55,794 nucleotides of DNA. Origin: a virus. Below the pieces are notes generated by a model. The model saw only the letters and a program-made list of their open reading frames with translations. It ran no database searches and had not been told where the DNA came from. Within the stretch, counting starts at the first letter, position 1. The number at the start of each line of letters is the position of its first letter. The translations under genes and the position numbers were made by a program. Shown here piece after piece: positions 14,449 to 22,099 of this stretch. The stretch covers positions 1 through 55,794 of IMG/VR virus record IMGVR_UViG_3300048919_000576; one strand, given 5' to 3'.

Positions 14449-14472
14449 CTATCAGGAGCGAAGTAGAAGGCG

Positions 14473-14769
14473 ATGGCAAAAAAACAAAATCAACCTGAGA
14501 GAGCAGCTATGTCAGGTCTGGAGCGGCTATCGCTCAGGGTGTCGTCGATGATCAATCACCCAGTCGCGCAGATTCAGCGATGGGTGACGATCCATCGGCT
14601 GGACACGGACGGTGAAAGGGAGTGGAAGGAGGTTATGGGGCTGCTGTCCGAGACGGAGTGTATAGACATGACGTTCAACGACGACGAATCAGTGACGCTC
14701 AGGTGGGACGCGCCTTCTGAAACAGAGCCATTCGTCGTCGGTATGGAAGAGGAAGCCGCAATAGGCTGA
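14473..14769 (+). CDS. DUF1654-family protein
   Basis: The segment SGLERLSLRVSSMINHPVAQ with WVTIHRLDTDGEREWKEVMG is the signature of DUF1654, a small family almost confined to Pseudomonas and its phages. The 98-residue product is complete. Its biochemical role is unknown. The LexA box just upstream predicts induction by DNA damage, and the gene is transcribed away from PL into the immunity region. Confidence 0.85.
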   Translation: MAKKQNQPERAAMSGLERLSLRVSSMINHPVAQIQRWVTIHRLDTDGEREWKEVMGLLSETECIDMTFNDDESVTLRWDAPSETEPFVVGMEEEAAIG

Positions 14770-15041
14770 TACCGCTTAAGCAGGAGGGGGTGGAACCGGC
14801 TGTGGATCTGGGGCTCTAAATCTAGGAATGGAAGCATCTGTTTTCGGAGTCGATCCCTGCGATCCACCCGCTTTTACAGAGGAAACGGTGTACATCGATC
14901 AAATTTTACTACTATGCAAATGGGGTGCATAAAAGCTATAACGCGTCTGCGCAGGAAACGTGCTGGCACGATGGTAGCTTCCCCGGTCTGTATAGACATG
15001 GTTCAACCTTATGGAAAAGATTGCGCACTGAAGGAGTTCTT
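14770..15041. other. Intergenic stretch, possible promoter for the Doc-like group
   Basis: No supported gene. The sequence becomes AT-rich after 14880 and could hold a promoter for the three genes that follow (for instance around AAATTTTACTACTATGCAAAT), but no pair of boxes is convincing. A longer in-frame extension of the next gene begins at 14925 without a ribosome site. Confidence 0.3.
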
Positions 15042-15212
15042 ATGTTGCAAATGACCGAAAAAATGAAGCGTGTAGTTGTCAGAGATCTGCGAGGCATGGG
15101 TATGGCGCCCGCTCGCCGAAGCTATTCGACGCATTCGAAGCTGGTCAATAATGCTTTTTTTATAGTGTTTGATCAGTATGAGAAAGCCTTTGAAGAGTTA
15201 GCTAAGGTTTAA
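15042..15212 (+). CDS. 56-residue basic protein upstream of Doc-like genes
   Basis: AAGGAG about 6 nt before the ATG fixes the start at MLQMTEKMKRVVVRDLRGMG. The protein is basic and helical and ends VFDQYEKAFEELAKV. It lies 10 nt before the Doc-like gene, the place where a Phd-type antitoxin would be, yet it does not match Phd in an obvious way. It may be an unrelated antitoxin or a small regulator. Confidence 0.65.
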   Translation: MLQMTEKMKRVVVRDLRGMGMAPARRSYSTHSKLVNNAFFIVFDQYEKAFEELAKV

Positions 15213-15222
15213 TGGTGAGTGT

Positions 15223-15702
15223 ATGGAGTTTGCGCGAATTAATTGGTTGAGTGAGGTTGATATAGCCGGCCTTAATCGCAGGCTAATTGAAGTTCAAACA
15301 CCCGCCGAGCCAATTGGAGTGTTAAATCATCCTGGACTGGCGTCCGCACAGCATCGTGCTATTCAATATCAGCATTACAGTAACGCTTGTGATGTTTATA
15401 AGTTGGGCGCGGTATTTGCTGAGGCAATTGTACAAAATCATCCATTTTTCAATGCTAACAAGAGAACTGCCGCAGCAGCGGTAATGGTGTTTTTATTGTT
15501 GAATGGAAAAAGACTTCAAGCTCCAATGGATCAGGTAGTTGATATGTTCGAAGGTTTAGCCAAGCATGCCTACGATATTGACGACTTTGAGTGCTGGTTG
15601 GTTCATTGGTGCGTCAAATTTGATGTGAGCAAGATTGATGATTTGGCTCAAGAAGTGTACAAAAAAAATAAATTGTTAAGGCAACATTTTTTAAAGAATT
15701 AG
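15223..15702 (+). CDS. Doc/Fic-fold protein 1
   Basis: HPFFNANKRTA (His73 to Arg81) is the Doc version of the Fic motif, H-x-F-x-N/D-x-N-K-R. Doc toxins phosphorylate elongation factor EF-Tu, using this loop. The 159-residue protein has the size of Doc plus a short C-terminal basic tail (VYKKNKLLRQHF). It is followed after 12 nt by a second member of the fold. The gene is AT-rich compared with flanking phage genes, suggesting acquisition. Maturation of toxicity needs an antitoxin that has not been proved. Confidence 0.88.
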   Translation: MEFARINWLSEVDIAGLNRRLIEVQTPAEPIGVLNHPGLASAQHRAIQYQHYSNACDVYKLGAVFAEAIVQNHPFFNANKRTAAAAVMVFLLLNGKRLQAPMDQVVDMFEGLAKHAYDIDDFECWLVHWCVKFDVSKIDDLAQEVYKKNKLLRQHFLKN

Positions 15703-15714
15703 TTGGGGAATGCA

Positions 15715-16443
15715 ATGGACAGGGAGTTAGTTGAGTCGATCCACCATCATTTGGTGGATCACTTTTCCGGTTCTGAGGATCCGCTAGAGCCTTCTGGGGT
15801 CAAAGATTACCATCTACTTGAATCGGCATGCGGGCGCCCATTCATGACCGCCAATGGTCGAGACTTATATGAGTCAGACTTTGAAAAAGGGGCGGTTATT
15901 TTTCACGGGATAATCTCAAATCATTGTTTTTACAACGGAAATAAGCGCACCGCCTTGCTAAGCGCTCTTTACTATTTGGGCGAAAACAACATCTGGGTTG
16001 ACGTCTGTGACGACGAAGAAATGTATGAGTTTACACGCAAGGTTGCAGCACATGAAATAACGGAGCGCCGCGAGGATGAAATAAAGGTCATCGTTGATTG
16101 GCTTGAAAGGAACTCGCGTCGGATTGTTAAATCAGATAAATATCTTTCTTATAATGCGCTTCGCGAAATTCTTGGCCGATTTGGATTCGAATTGGCGGAA
16201 ATAAATGGGCGCATTGAGGTTAGTAGAGATGGAGCGCATGTAGCTACCATTCTCAAGAAGGGCAAGCAAGGCAGAGAGGAGTATGATCCGGTTTATCTAG
16301 CGGAGCTTCGCAAGCGCCTCGGCTTAACTGTTGATCAGGGAATTGACTCGGGGCGATTCTATGGGGAGAAAGGGGTTTCGCCAGAGTTAAACGAGTACAT
16401 GCAAATTCGTGGAGAGGTTTTCCGTCGGCTAGCTTCAACTTAG
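15715..16443 (+). CDS. Doc/Fic-fold protein 2 with an extra C-terminal domain
   Basis: HCFYNGNKRTA (His70 to Arg78) is again the Doc-type active loop, in an N-terminal domain of about 135 residues. About 105 further residues follow; LSYNALREILGRFGFELAEI with NGRIEVSRDG recalls the small HicA/dsRBD-like fold of some toxins, but this is only a resemblance. ATG at 15715 (MDRELVES) is preferred over the upstream TTG because GGGG lies before it. It is AT-rich and co-oriented with the first Doc-like gene; a strong terminator follows. It might neutralise, assist or duplicate protein 1. Confidence 0.82.
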   Translation: MDRELVESIHHHLVDHFSGSEDPLEPSGVKDYHLLESACGRPFMTANGRDLYESDFEKGAVIFHGIISNHCFYNGNKRTALLSALYYLGENNIWVDVCDDEEMYEFTRKVAAHEITERREDEIKVIVDWLERNSRRIVKSDKYLSYNALREILGRFGFELAEINGRIEVSRDGAHVATILKKGKQGREEYDPVYLAELRKRLGLTVDQGIDSGRFYGEKGVSPELNEYMQIRGEVFRRLAST

Positions 16444-16450
16444 CTTAATA

Positions 16451-16492
16451 GCAGTCATGGCGCGAGATTCGCACCATGACTGCGCTTTTTTT
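16451..16492 (+). terminator. Terminator after the Doc-like operon
   Basis: A 10-bp perfect stem, GCAGTCATGG (16451-16460) with CCATGACTGC (16474-16483), is followed by GC and seven T. It closes the plus-strand operon and faces the 3' end of the convergent repressor gene. Confidence 0.9.
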
Positions 16493-16513
16493 AAATACGA
16501 AATGCAGCCATTG

Positions 16514-17380
16514 CTACACTAAAATTGCATTCCACACTAGCAGCACTCTAGCTTGGATGAAGGTTTCGTCGGCTCGAATAATTTGGGGCGGGTGACGATC
16601 ATTGTCGGAAATCATCCTGATCTGTTCATCGCCCAGCCATTGCAGGCGCTTGATGTACAGGTGTCCTTCCCAAGAAAACATGTAGATCCCATCACCAACG
16701 AATTCCCGGATGCTGATGTCGACCAGCAGCGGGTCGCGATGTTTGATTGTCGGCGCCATTGACTGGCCCCAACCGGTCACCATCTTCAGGTGGAAATGCT
16801 CCTTGAACTCGACTCCCATCTCCCGCAGATGTTGAGGGCTGACCCGAACATCCTGCAGCATCTCGGGATAGTCGTGCGGGATCTGGCCGCCGCCCATTGC
16901 TGCACGGACGTCATAGTGCGCGATCCACACCTCATCACCAACAACGCCTGGCCGGTAGTAGTCAATCTCGATTGCGCCCCCGGCATCATCTGCTTCAGCT
17001 GCGGCCATCAATCTTTGCCTGGCAGTGTCAGTAAGTCCTTTTCCCTGCTTATCAAGCATCTGTCGGACCATATCAGCGGCTGAAAGCGTTGAAGACGATG
17101 GCGCTTCGGCGACACTTGTCAGCCCGCTGATCTCGCGCGCAAGTCGCTTACTGAAGCGCTCGACTGGAACGCCAAGTAAGCGCGATAGAACCGCCGCAAA
17201 CTTGGCGTTCAGTGGATTCGTTCCGTTCAGGTACATCGCCACCGCAGCGGCTGAGATATCAGCCTCTGCGGCAAGACTCGCCTGGGTCAATCCGAGGGCG
17301 TTCTTTTTCGATACGAAAAGCGCCTTCGCGGCGTCGCACTCAGCTTTCAGTTCTGGGGATAGCTCTTTCTTTTTGCTCAT
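16514..17380 (-). CDS. cI: CI-type prophage repressor
   Basis: Residues 24-75 form an HTH_XRE domain (LTQASLAAEADISAAAVAMY). The C-terminal S24 peptidase domain has the catalytic Ser in TGWGQSMAP (Ser207) and Lys in YIKRLQ (Lys244). RecA-stimulated self-cleavage is expected in the linker; the region VRAAMGGGQ lacks a plain Ala-Gly pair, which might affect induction. It would bind OL and OR as a dimer and repress PL and PR. 288 residues is somewhat long, with a linker of about 80 residues. The -10 of PRM ends only 8 bp before the ATG, so the transcript may be nearly leaderless, as in lambda. Confidence 0.94.
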   Translation of the reverse strand: MSKKKELSPELKAECDAAKALFVSKKNALGLTQASLAAEADISAAAVAMYLNGTNPLNAKFAAVLSRLLGVPVERFSKRLAREISGLTSVAEAPSSSTLSAADMVRQMLDKQGKGLTDTARQRLMAAAEADDAGGAIEIDYYRPGVVGDEVWIAHYDVRAAMGGGQIPHDYPEMLQDVRVSPQHLREMGVEFKEHFHLKMVTGWGQSMAPTIKHRDPLLVDISIREFVGDGIYMFSWEGHLYIKRLQWLGDEQIRMISDNDRHPPQIIRADETFIQARVLLVWNAILV

Positions 17381-17388
17381 CCGTGAAA

Positions 17389-17417
17389 TTTAACCGTTGG
17401 TTAATTTTATTGCGGCA
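17389..17417 (-). promoter_or_regulatory. PRM promoter
   Basis: On the minus strand TTGCCG (17417-17412) and GTTAAA (17394-17389) are 17 bp apart. The -10 overlaps the operator nearest to cI, so that site would be the autorepression site. Confidence 0.6.
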
Positions 17418-17453
17418 ACCGCCGGTGTTGCTAGAAAACTAACCGGCGGTTAA
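17390..17453. promoter_or_regulatory. Right operator cluster OR (three repressor sites)
   Basis: The three sites are TTAACCGTTGGTTAA (17390-17404, a perfect outer palindrome), AACCGCCGGTGTT (from 17417) and TAACCGGCGGTTAA (17440-17453). Their centres are about 25 and 24 bp apart, just as in lambda OR. The core AACC-N3-GGTT is shared with OL. Confidence 0.87.
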
Positions 17454-17456
17454 TAT
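17428..17456 (+). promoter_or_regulatory. PR promoter
   Basis: TTGCTA (17428-17433) and TAATAT (17451-17456) are spaced by 17 bp. The cro-proximal operator fills the spacer. It would drive cro, cII, rha and replication. Confidence 0.8.
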
Positions 17457-17487
17457 TGGATCTGACAAAGTTTGCTGAGGCAACGAC

Positions 17488-17694
17488 ATGAAAAAGACGC
17501 CACTGCCAGAACTGGTTGAGCGAATTGGTCAGTCCGCTGTCGCCAAGGGCCTTGGCGTTAGCGCACCAGCCATTTCCAAAGCCTTGAAGGCTGCCAGGGA
17601 AATCCTGGTCATCGAACATGAAGATGGAAAGTTGACAGCGGAGGAGGTTCGTCCGTTTCCGTGCCAGTTACCGGTTCAGAAAACCGCCGCGTGA
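17488..17694 (+). CDS. cro: Cro-like repressor
   Basis: The 68-residue protein starts after GAGG and has one helix-turn-helix (AVAKGLGVSAPAISKALKAA, about 17-36). It is divergent from cI with three operators between them, which is the classic position of cro. It should compete with CI for those sites and favour lytic growth. Confidence 0.9.
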   Translation: MKKTPLPELVERIGQSAVAKGLGVSAPAISKALKAAREILVIEHEDGKLTAEEVRPFPCQLPVQKTAA

Positions 17695-17774
17695 AACGCC
17701 CGTCCGCCGATCCATTAAGCAAATGATCGCCCCTGCATCAGCAGGGCGCCACGTAAAGAATTTCGAGGTGTTAC

Positions 17775-18200
17775 ATGCAGGAATTGATGAAGGCGATCTA
17801 CGACGTGGTTGACGACCATGGCACTAAGAAGATCGCCGAAGGCGCGGACTTCAAGTCACGGACACTTCTTTCTCAAAAGGCAAACCCGGACTACGACACC
17901 CACCGCATGAACGTGGAAGAGCTTCACCGGATCATGAAGTTCACCCAGGACTTCCGTCCGCTCAAAGCATGGGCGGAGGCGTTCGGTTTCGACCTGGTTC
18001 CGAAGGAAAAGCCGGAAGGCATCAATCTCAACGCCGCACTTCTGCGACTGCATGCCGATCTTGCCGACGTTACCCGCCTTGCGTTCGACGCACAGGCTGA
18101 TGGGCGAGTCTGCTCGGTCGAGAAAACGAGCCTGCTTAAGGAAGCTGAGGAAGTGATCGTCAGCCTGGAAGTTTTCAAGCAGTCCGTGAAGGCAGCCTGA
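17775..18200 (+). CDS. CII-like regulator, CP76 type
   Basis: A GAGGT site precedes MQELMKAIYDVVDDHGTKKI. The phrase HRMNVEELHRIMKFTQDFRP and the following AWAEAFGFDLVP are characteristic of the phage regulatory CII (CP76) family, tetramer-forming activators that set up repressor synthesis. The 141-residue length fits. A rho-independent terminator follows it, so downstream genes need read-through or a separate start. Confidence 0.87.
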   Translation: MQELMKAIYDVVDDHGTKKIAEGADFKSRTLLSQKANPDYDTHRMNVEELHRIMKFTQDFRPLKAWAEAFGFDLVPKEKPEGINLNAALLRLHADLADVTRLAFDAQADGRVCSVEKTSLLKEAEEVIVSLEVFKQSVKAA

Positions 18201-18212
18201 ATTTCAGACACA

Positions 18213-18241
18213 AAAAAGCCGACGTACGAGGTCGGCTTTTT
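18213..18241 (+). terminator. Terminator after cII
   Basis: AAAAGCCGAC and GTCGGCTTTT pair around a 7-nt loop and end in T. It separates cII from rha, in the place of lambda tR1, and may be under antitermination. Confidence 0.85.
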
Positions 18242-18270
18242 CAACAGCGGTAAAACAAGTGGAGCCGATT

Positions 18271-19074
18271 ATGCACGCACAACCACAACTGGACAATACC
18301 GGACAGGCCGCGACACGTTTTTCGAATTATGAAAATGTGTCGCGTACCACGATGTCCTCCCGCGAGATCGCTAACGTCACCGGCAAGCGGCACGCCAACG
18401 TGAAGCGCGACATCGCTGCGATGCTGAAAGAACTGAAATTAGATGTACTCAGTTTTGAGCACATCTATCTGGACGGTCAAAACCGGGAGCAGGTCGAATA
18501 CATGCTCGACCGCGAACACACCGACTGCCTGCTCACCGGCTACAGCGCCCCGATGCGCATGAAGGTGATTCGCCGTTGGCGGGAGCTGGAGCAGCAGCAG
18601 AGCGCCCGCGAGCAGGTTCTGCTCAATGGCGCCAAGGTCGTTGGCGAGATCGCCATCATGGAGTGCTTTACGCGCCTGCTGAAGCCGGCTCCATCCTGCC
18701 AGATGGCGATGCTCACGAAGATCGCCCAGAACAACGGTCTTGACCCGAAGTTTCTCCCAGGCTACGCCGTCGACGCCGCGCCAGATGCTACCGGCGGATC
18801 CTCGATGCCCACCAAGTCAGCCACGGCCTTGCTGAAAGACAACGGCATTCGCGTGTCTCCCGCTGCGTTCAACCGCGCACTGGAAACCAAGGGCTTTCTG
18901 AAGCAGCTCCAGCGCAAGAACTCCAAACAGGAAATGGTTCCGTTCTGGTCGGTGACCGAGAAGGGCATGACCTACGGCAAGAACCTGACCAACCCCCAAT
19001 CCCCACGCGAGACGCAGCCTCACTGGTACGTCGATCGCTTCCTCGAGCTGGCCAAACTGGTCGGGAAGGCCTGA
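18271..19074 (+). CDS. Rha-family regulatory protein
   Basis: GGAG six nt upstream points to the ATG at 18271 rather than a GTG at 18259. The N-terminal part, TTMSSREIANVTGKRHANVK, followed by RDIAAMLKEL, is the pRha domain of phage antirepressor-like proteins. The C-terminal half (LLKDNGIRVSPAAFNRALET) resembles the ANT/KilA-C-type DNA-binding module. Rha in phage P22-related systems blocks growth in hosts that lack IHF; here ihfA lies close to the integration site in the host. 267 residues. Confidence 0.87.
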   Translation: MHAQPQLDNTGQAATRFSNYENVSRTTMSSREIANVTGKRHANVKRDIAAMLKELKLDVLSFEHIYLDGQNREQVEYMLDREHTDCLLTGYSAPMRMKVIRRWRELEQQQSAREQVLLNGAKVVGEIAIMECFTRLLKPAPSCQMAMLTKIAQNNGLDPKFLPGYAVDAAPDATGGSSMPTKSATALLKDNGIRVSPAAFNRALETKGFLKQLQRKNSKQEMVPFWSVTEKGMTYGKNLTNPQSPRETQPHWYVDRFLELAKLVGKA

Positions 19075-19075
19075 T

Positions 19076-20047
19076 ATGCAATTCACCGTCACGATCAATC
19101 AGGTGAAGGCGTTGGAGTGGGGGCTGAATTCTCAGCAGGCTCTGCTGTTCGCCTTTGTCTATGGCTGCCCAAGCTGGACAAAGCCAATCAAGACTGACGA
19201 CGGGATCTTCTTCGCGCTGAGCAAGGCCAAGATCACTGAGGAGCTGCCGCTGCTCACTGATAAGCCAGACACTGCTTACCGCATGCTGAAGGCCTTGGAA
19301 GAGGCGGGTTTGATTGAGCTTTCCAGCACTTCGAACATCACGCTGTTCCGCCTGACCGAGAAGGCGATTGAGTGGAACCAGAAGCTGGACGGGTCGGAAA
19401 AATATCCGACCCCACCAAAGAACAAAGGTCGGAAAAAAATCCGATCTACCTCGGAAAAAAATCCGATCAAGGTCGGAGAAAAATCCGAGTCAGGGTCGGA
19501 AAAATCTCCGACAAATCAGGATACCAATCATCAGGGTACTAATCAGGATACCAGTCAGGACTCGCAAGGCAGCCCGGACAAGCCGGCCCGCAATCTGGTT
19601 CTGGTGGTTGATCGCACCGATGCGCCACGGGTCGAGATCCCTGCCGATATGCCAGGCCCAAAAGACCAGTCCTGCAAAACCTTCAAGGTCTGGGCGAACT
19701 ACGCCATGGCCTACCGCAAGCGCTACAGCACCTGGCCTGTGTGGAACGCCAAGGTCGGTGGACAGCTCGGCCAACTGGTCGACCGCCTCGGTGCCGATGT
19801 CGCTCACCACGTCGCTGCTCACTTCCTGAAGACCGCCGATGCCGCGGTACTACGGAAGTGCCACAGCCTCAACGAACTACTGGCCAACGCCGAGAGCTAC
19901 CACACCCAGTGGGTGACCGGTCAGCGCATCAACGGGACGACTGCCCGCCAGATGGAGCGTACCGAAGCGAACGTCTCCGCCGCTGAACAGGCTGCACAAA
20001 TGGTTTTGGCCAAGCGCCAAGCAGGGGAGCGCAATGAGTACCTTTGA
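19076..20047 (+). CDS. O: O-like replication initiator
   Basis: The N-terminal 95 residues form a winged-helix domain (KITEELPLLTDKPDTAYRML with LEEAGLIELSSTSNITLFRL). A low-complexity middle (about 105-165), rich in Ser, Lys, Gln and Thr, is encoded by the iteron block. The C-terminal half, FKVWANYAMAYRKRYSTWPV, matches phage replication proteins that recruit a helicase loader. As in lambda O, the origin lies inside the gene. The stop overlaps the next gene's start by 14 nt. Confidence 0.86.
   Translation: MQFTVTINQVKALEWGLNSQQALLFAFVYGCPSWTKPIKTDDGIFFALSKAKITEELPLLTDKPDTAYRMLKALEEAGLIELSSTSNITLFRLTEKAIEWNQKLDGSEKYPTPPKNKGRKKIRSTSEKNPIKVGEKSESGSEKSPTNQDTNHQGTNQDTSQDSQGSPDKPARNLVLVVDRTDAPRVEIPADMPGPKDQSCKTFKVWANYAMAYRKRYSTWPVWNAKVGGQLGQLVDRLGADVAHHVAAHFLKTADAAVLRKCHSLNELLANAESYHTQWVTGQRINGTTARQMERTEANVSAAEQAAQMVLAKRQAGERNEYL
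19394..19511. repeat. Five iterons: candidate replication origin
   Basis: The 16-nt unit TCGGA-N6-TCCGA, where N6 is A-rich, occurs at 19394-19409, 19429-19444, 19451-19466, 19473-19488 and 19496-19511. The last four are 22-23 bp apart, about two helical turns. Each unit is itself a palindrome at its ends. The winged-helix domain of O should bind them. A short repeat AATCAGGATACC follows at about 19516-19550 and may be part of the melting region. Confidence 0.88.
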
Positions 20048-20831
20048 AATGAACGACCAGCAGGTTGCCGGGCTCGCTGCAGCGATCTGCGCCACTGCCG
20101 AGGCCATGGGTCAGGAAATGAACCCGGGCACCGCGGCGATCATGGCCGAAGATCTCTGTGCTTACCCGGTGCCGGTAGTAAAGGCCGCTTTGAAGGCATG
20201 CCGATTCGAAGTGAAAGGCAAGTTGGCGATGGCTGACATCCTCCAACGCGTCCAGGTTGCTGATGGTCGCCCGGGCAAGGACGAAGCATGGGCAATCGCC
20301 ATGACGATGAACGACGAGTTCGAAACAGTGGTGGTGACCGATGAAATTCAGCTCGCGCTGGCAGCCGCAAAACCGGTCCTCGATGCCGGCGACAAGGTCG
20401 GTGCGCGCATGGCGTTCAACAGCGCTTACGAGCGTTTGGTTAGTCAGACTCGGGAGGACAACAAACACGTCAATTGGCACGTGTCGGTCGGTTTCGACGC
20501 TAACCGCCGCACCCAGGCGATCACCAAGGCCGTACAGATGCAACGGATCCCACATGAGCGCGGGCAGTTGTACCTGGCCGACTTGAGTGTCGGGCCGGTT
20601 ACTGAAGACGGCAGGGCCGTCGTTGCGCTGCTCACCGGTGAGGTTGCGCGACCTTCGCCAAAACTGCGCGAGAGGCTCGCCGCGGTGAAGGATTCGATGC
20701 TCGCCATGCGCCAAGCATCGGCCGAGGAAAAAACAGAACTGCGAATTCTGGCAGCCAATGAGCTGGCGGATCGCCGGGCGCTGCTTATTAAGCAGGCCGA
20801 ACAATTGGAAGCAAGGAGCGCTGCTCAATGA
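20034..20831 (+). CDS. P: P-like replication protein / helicase loader
   Basis: Start after GGGAG. The 265-residue protein begins with a helical domain (QQVAGLAAAICATAEAMGQE) like phage-type loader proteins and has no Walker motif, so it is not a DnaB or DnaC itself. It follows O directly, the position of P, and would deliver host DnaB to the iterons. Call rests on context and length. Confidence 0.72.
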   Translation: MSTFEMNDQQVAGLAAAICATAEAMGQEMNPGTAAIMAEDLCAYPVPVVKAALKACRFEVKGKLAMADILQRVQVADGRPGKDEAWAIAMTMNDEFETVVVTDEIQLALAAAKPVLDAGDKVGARMAFNSAYERLVSQTREDNKHVNWHVSVGFDANRRTQAITKAVQMQRIPHERGQLYLADLSVGPVTEDGRAVVALLTGEVARPSPKLRERLAAVKDSMLAMRQASAEEKTELRILAANELADRRALLIKQAEQLEARSAAQ

Positions 20832-21055
20832 CCATCGACAAACAAAAACTCCAGAAGCTGCTGTGGGCCGAAGCTGCGTCCTACCGTGCCGACTGCGCAG
20901 ACTGGAAGCGCAACACCGAGGCGCTGCAGGAATTCCTCGGGGAGAAGACCGTGGAGGAGGTGGCGCTTGAGCTGCTGGCCGAGAACGAGCGACTGACACA
21001 GCAACTCGGCGAGCTGATCAACGGATTGCCGAACAATGTGGCCACCCATGGCTGA
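20828..21055 (+). CDS. Small coiled-coil protein
   Basis: A strong AAGGAG site precedes it, and the ATG overlaps the previous stop. The 75-residue product is a helical protein with heptad-like leucines (LELLAENERLTQQLGELI). No known family; it is part of the replication operon and probably co-regulated. Confidence 0.7.
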   Translation: MTIDKQKLQKLLWAEAASYRADCADWKRNTEALQEFLGEKTVEEVALELLAENERLTQQLGELINGLPNNVATHG

Positions 21056-21518
21056 CAAAATCTCAGTGAACTGTCAGGCGAAACTCTCCGAGGCCATCAC
21101 GAAGCTTAGCGCCATGTACCGCGACAAGAAGTTCGTCGTCGTATCGCTGCGCCCGGGAAAGGACCGCACGCTCGACCAAAACCGGCTGTGGTTCGCGATG
21201 TACAAGCGCATTGCCGAGATGACCCAAATCGGCGACGAGGCTGATGCCCGCCGGTACTGCAAATTGCACGTCGGCGTGCAGATCCTGCTGAATGAGGATG
21301 CCGGGTTTCAGACCGAGTGGTACCGCGTCATGCGTCACCTGCCGTACGAGACGAAGCTGGCCATGATGGGGGGCTGCCATCTGTTCGGACCGGATGGCTT
21401 CCCGGTGACCAGCCTGTTCAATCGAGCCCAGGGCGTGGCCTACACCGACCGCATCGTGGGGCGCTTCGCTCAGCAGGGCGTGTACTTCGATGATCTGCTG
21501 AGTCAGGAGGCTGCATGA
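21048..21518 (+). CDS. ninB: NinB-like recombination protein
   Basis: The 156-residue product has KDRTLDQNRLWFAMYKRIAE, the conserved core of NinB (lambda Orf), which binds single strands and helps RecA replace SSB. Start MADKISVN overlaps the previous gene by 8 nt; a second ATG lies 12 nt before it. It sits between replication genes and ninG as in lambdoid phages. Confidence 0.88.
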   Translation: MADKISVNCQAKLSEAITKLSAMYRDKKFVVVSLRPGKDRTLDQNRLWFAMYKRIAEMTQIGDEADARRYCKLHVGVQILLNEDAGFQTEWYRVMRHLPYETKLAMMGGCHLFGPDGFPVTSLFNRAQGVAYTDRIVGRFAQQGVYFDDLLSQEAA

Positions 21519-22099
21519 CGATCGCAAGGAAGCAGCTAAAGCCAAAGAAGTGCTGTGTCGTATCGTGTGGGAAATCTTTCGTCCCTTCGCGCATGGGGCA
21601 GGCCGTATGTAGTCCGGCCTGTGCAGCAATTGATGCCCCGCGTCATCAAGAGAAAGCTCGTAAGGCGATCGACCAGTGTGAGCGCCGCGAGATCAAAGTC
21701 CGCAAGGAGAAGCTGAAGAGCAGGGCGGAGCACATGCGCGAAGCCCAGGCCGCGTTCAACGAGTGGGTCCGCCTGCGTGATTCCGATCGCCCTTGCGTGA
21801 GCTGCGGTCGCCACCATGAAGGCCAATACCACGCTGGGCACTATCGCTCTGTGGGAGCGAACCCCGAGCTGCGATTCGAACCGCTCAACGTGTGGAAGCA
21901 ATGCGCGCCCTGCAACACGCACCTGTCCGGCAACTTGGTCAATTACCGGCTTTCGCTCTTGCAGCTGATCGGTCCGGAAAAGGTCGATTGGCTGGAAGGA
22001 CCGCACCCGGCCTGCAAGCACACCGTCGAAGAAATCAAAACCATCAAGGCCGAATACCGGGCCAAGACCCGCGAACTAAAAAAGGGGCAGGCAGCATGA
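21515..22099 (+). CDS. ninG: NinG/Rap Holliday-junction nuclease
   Basis: AGGAGG precedes the ATG. The protein has two zinc-like groups (KKCCVVSCGKSF with CSPAC, and CVSCGRHHEGQYHAGHYRS) and the HNH-like segment PLNVWKQCAPCNTHLSGNLV, as in lambda NinG. It cuts branched recombination intermediates. 194 residues, standard size; coupled to the next gene by ATGA. Confidence 0.92.
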   Translation: MTIARKQLKPKKCCVVSCGKSFVPSRMGQAVCSPACAAIDAPRHQEKARKAIDQCERREIKVRKEKLKSRAEHMREAQAAFNEWVRLRDSDRPCVSCGRHHEGQYHAGHYRSVGANPELRFEPLNVWKQCAPCNTHLSGNLVNYRLSLLQLIGPEKVDWLEGPHPACKHTVEEIKTIKAEYRAKTRELKKGQAA

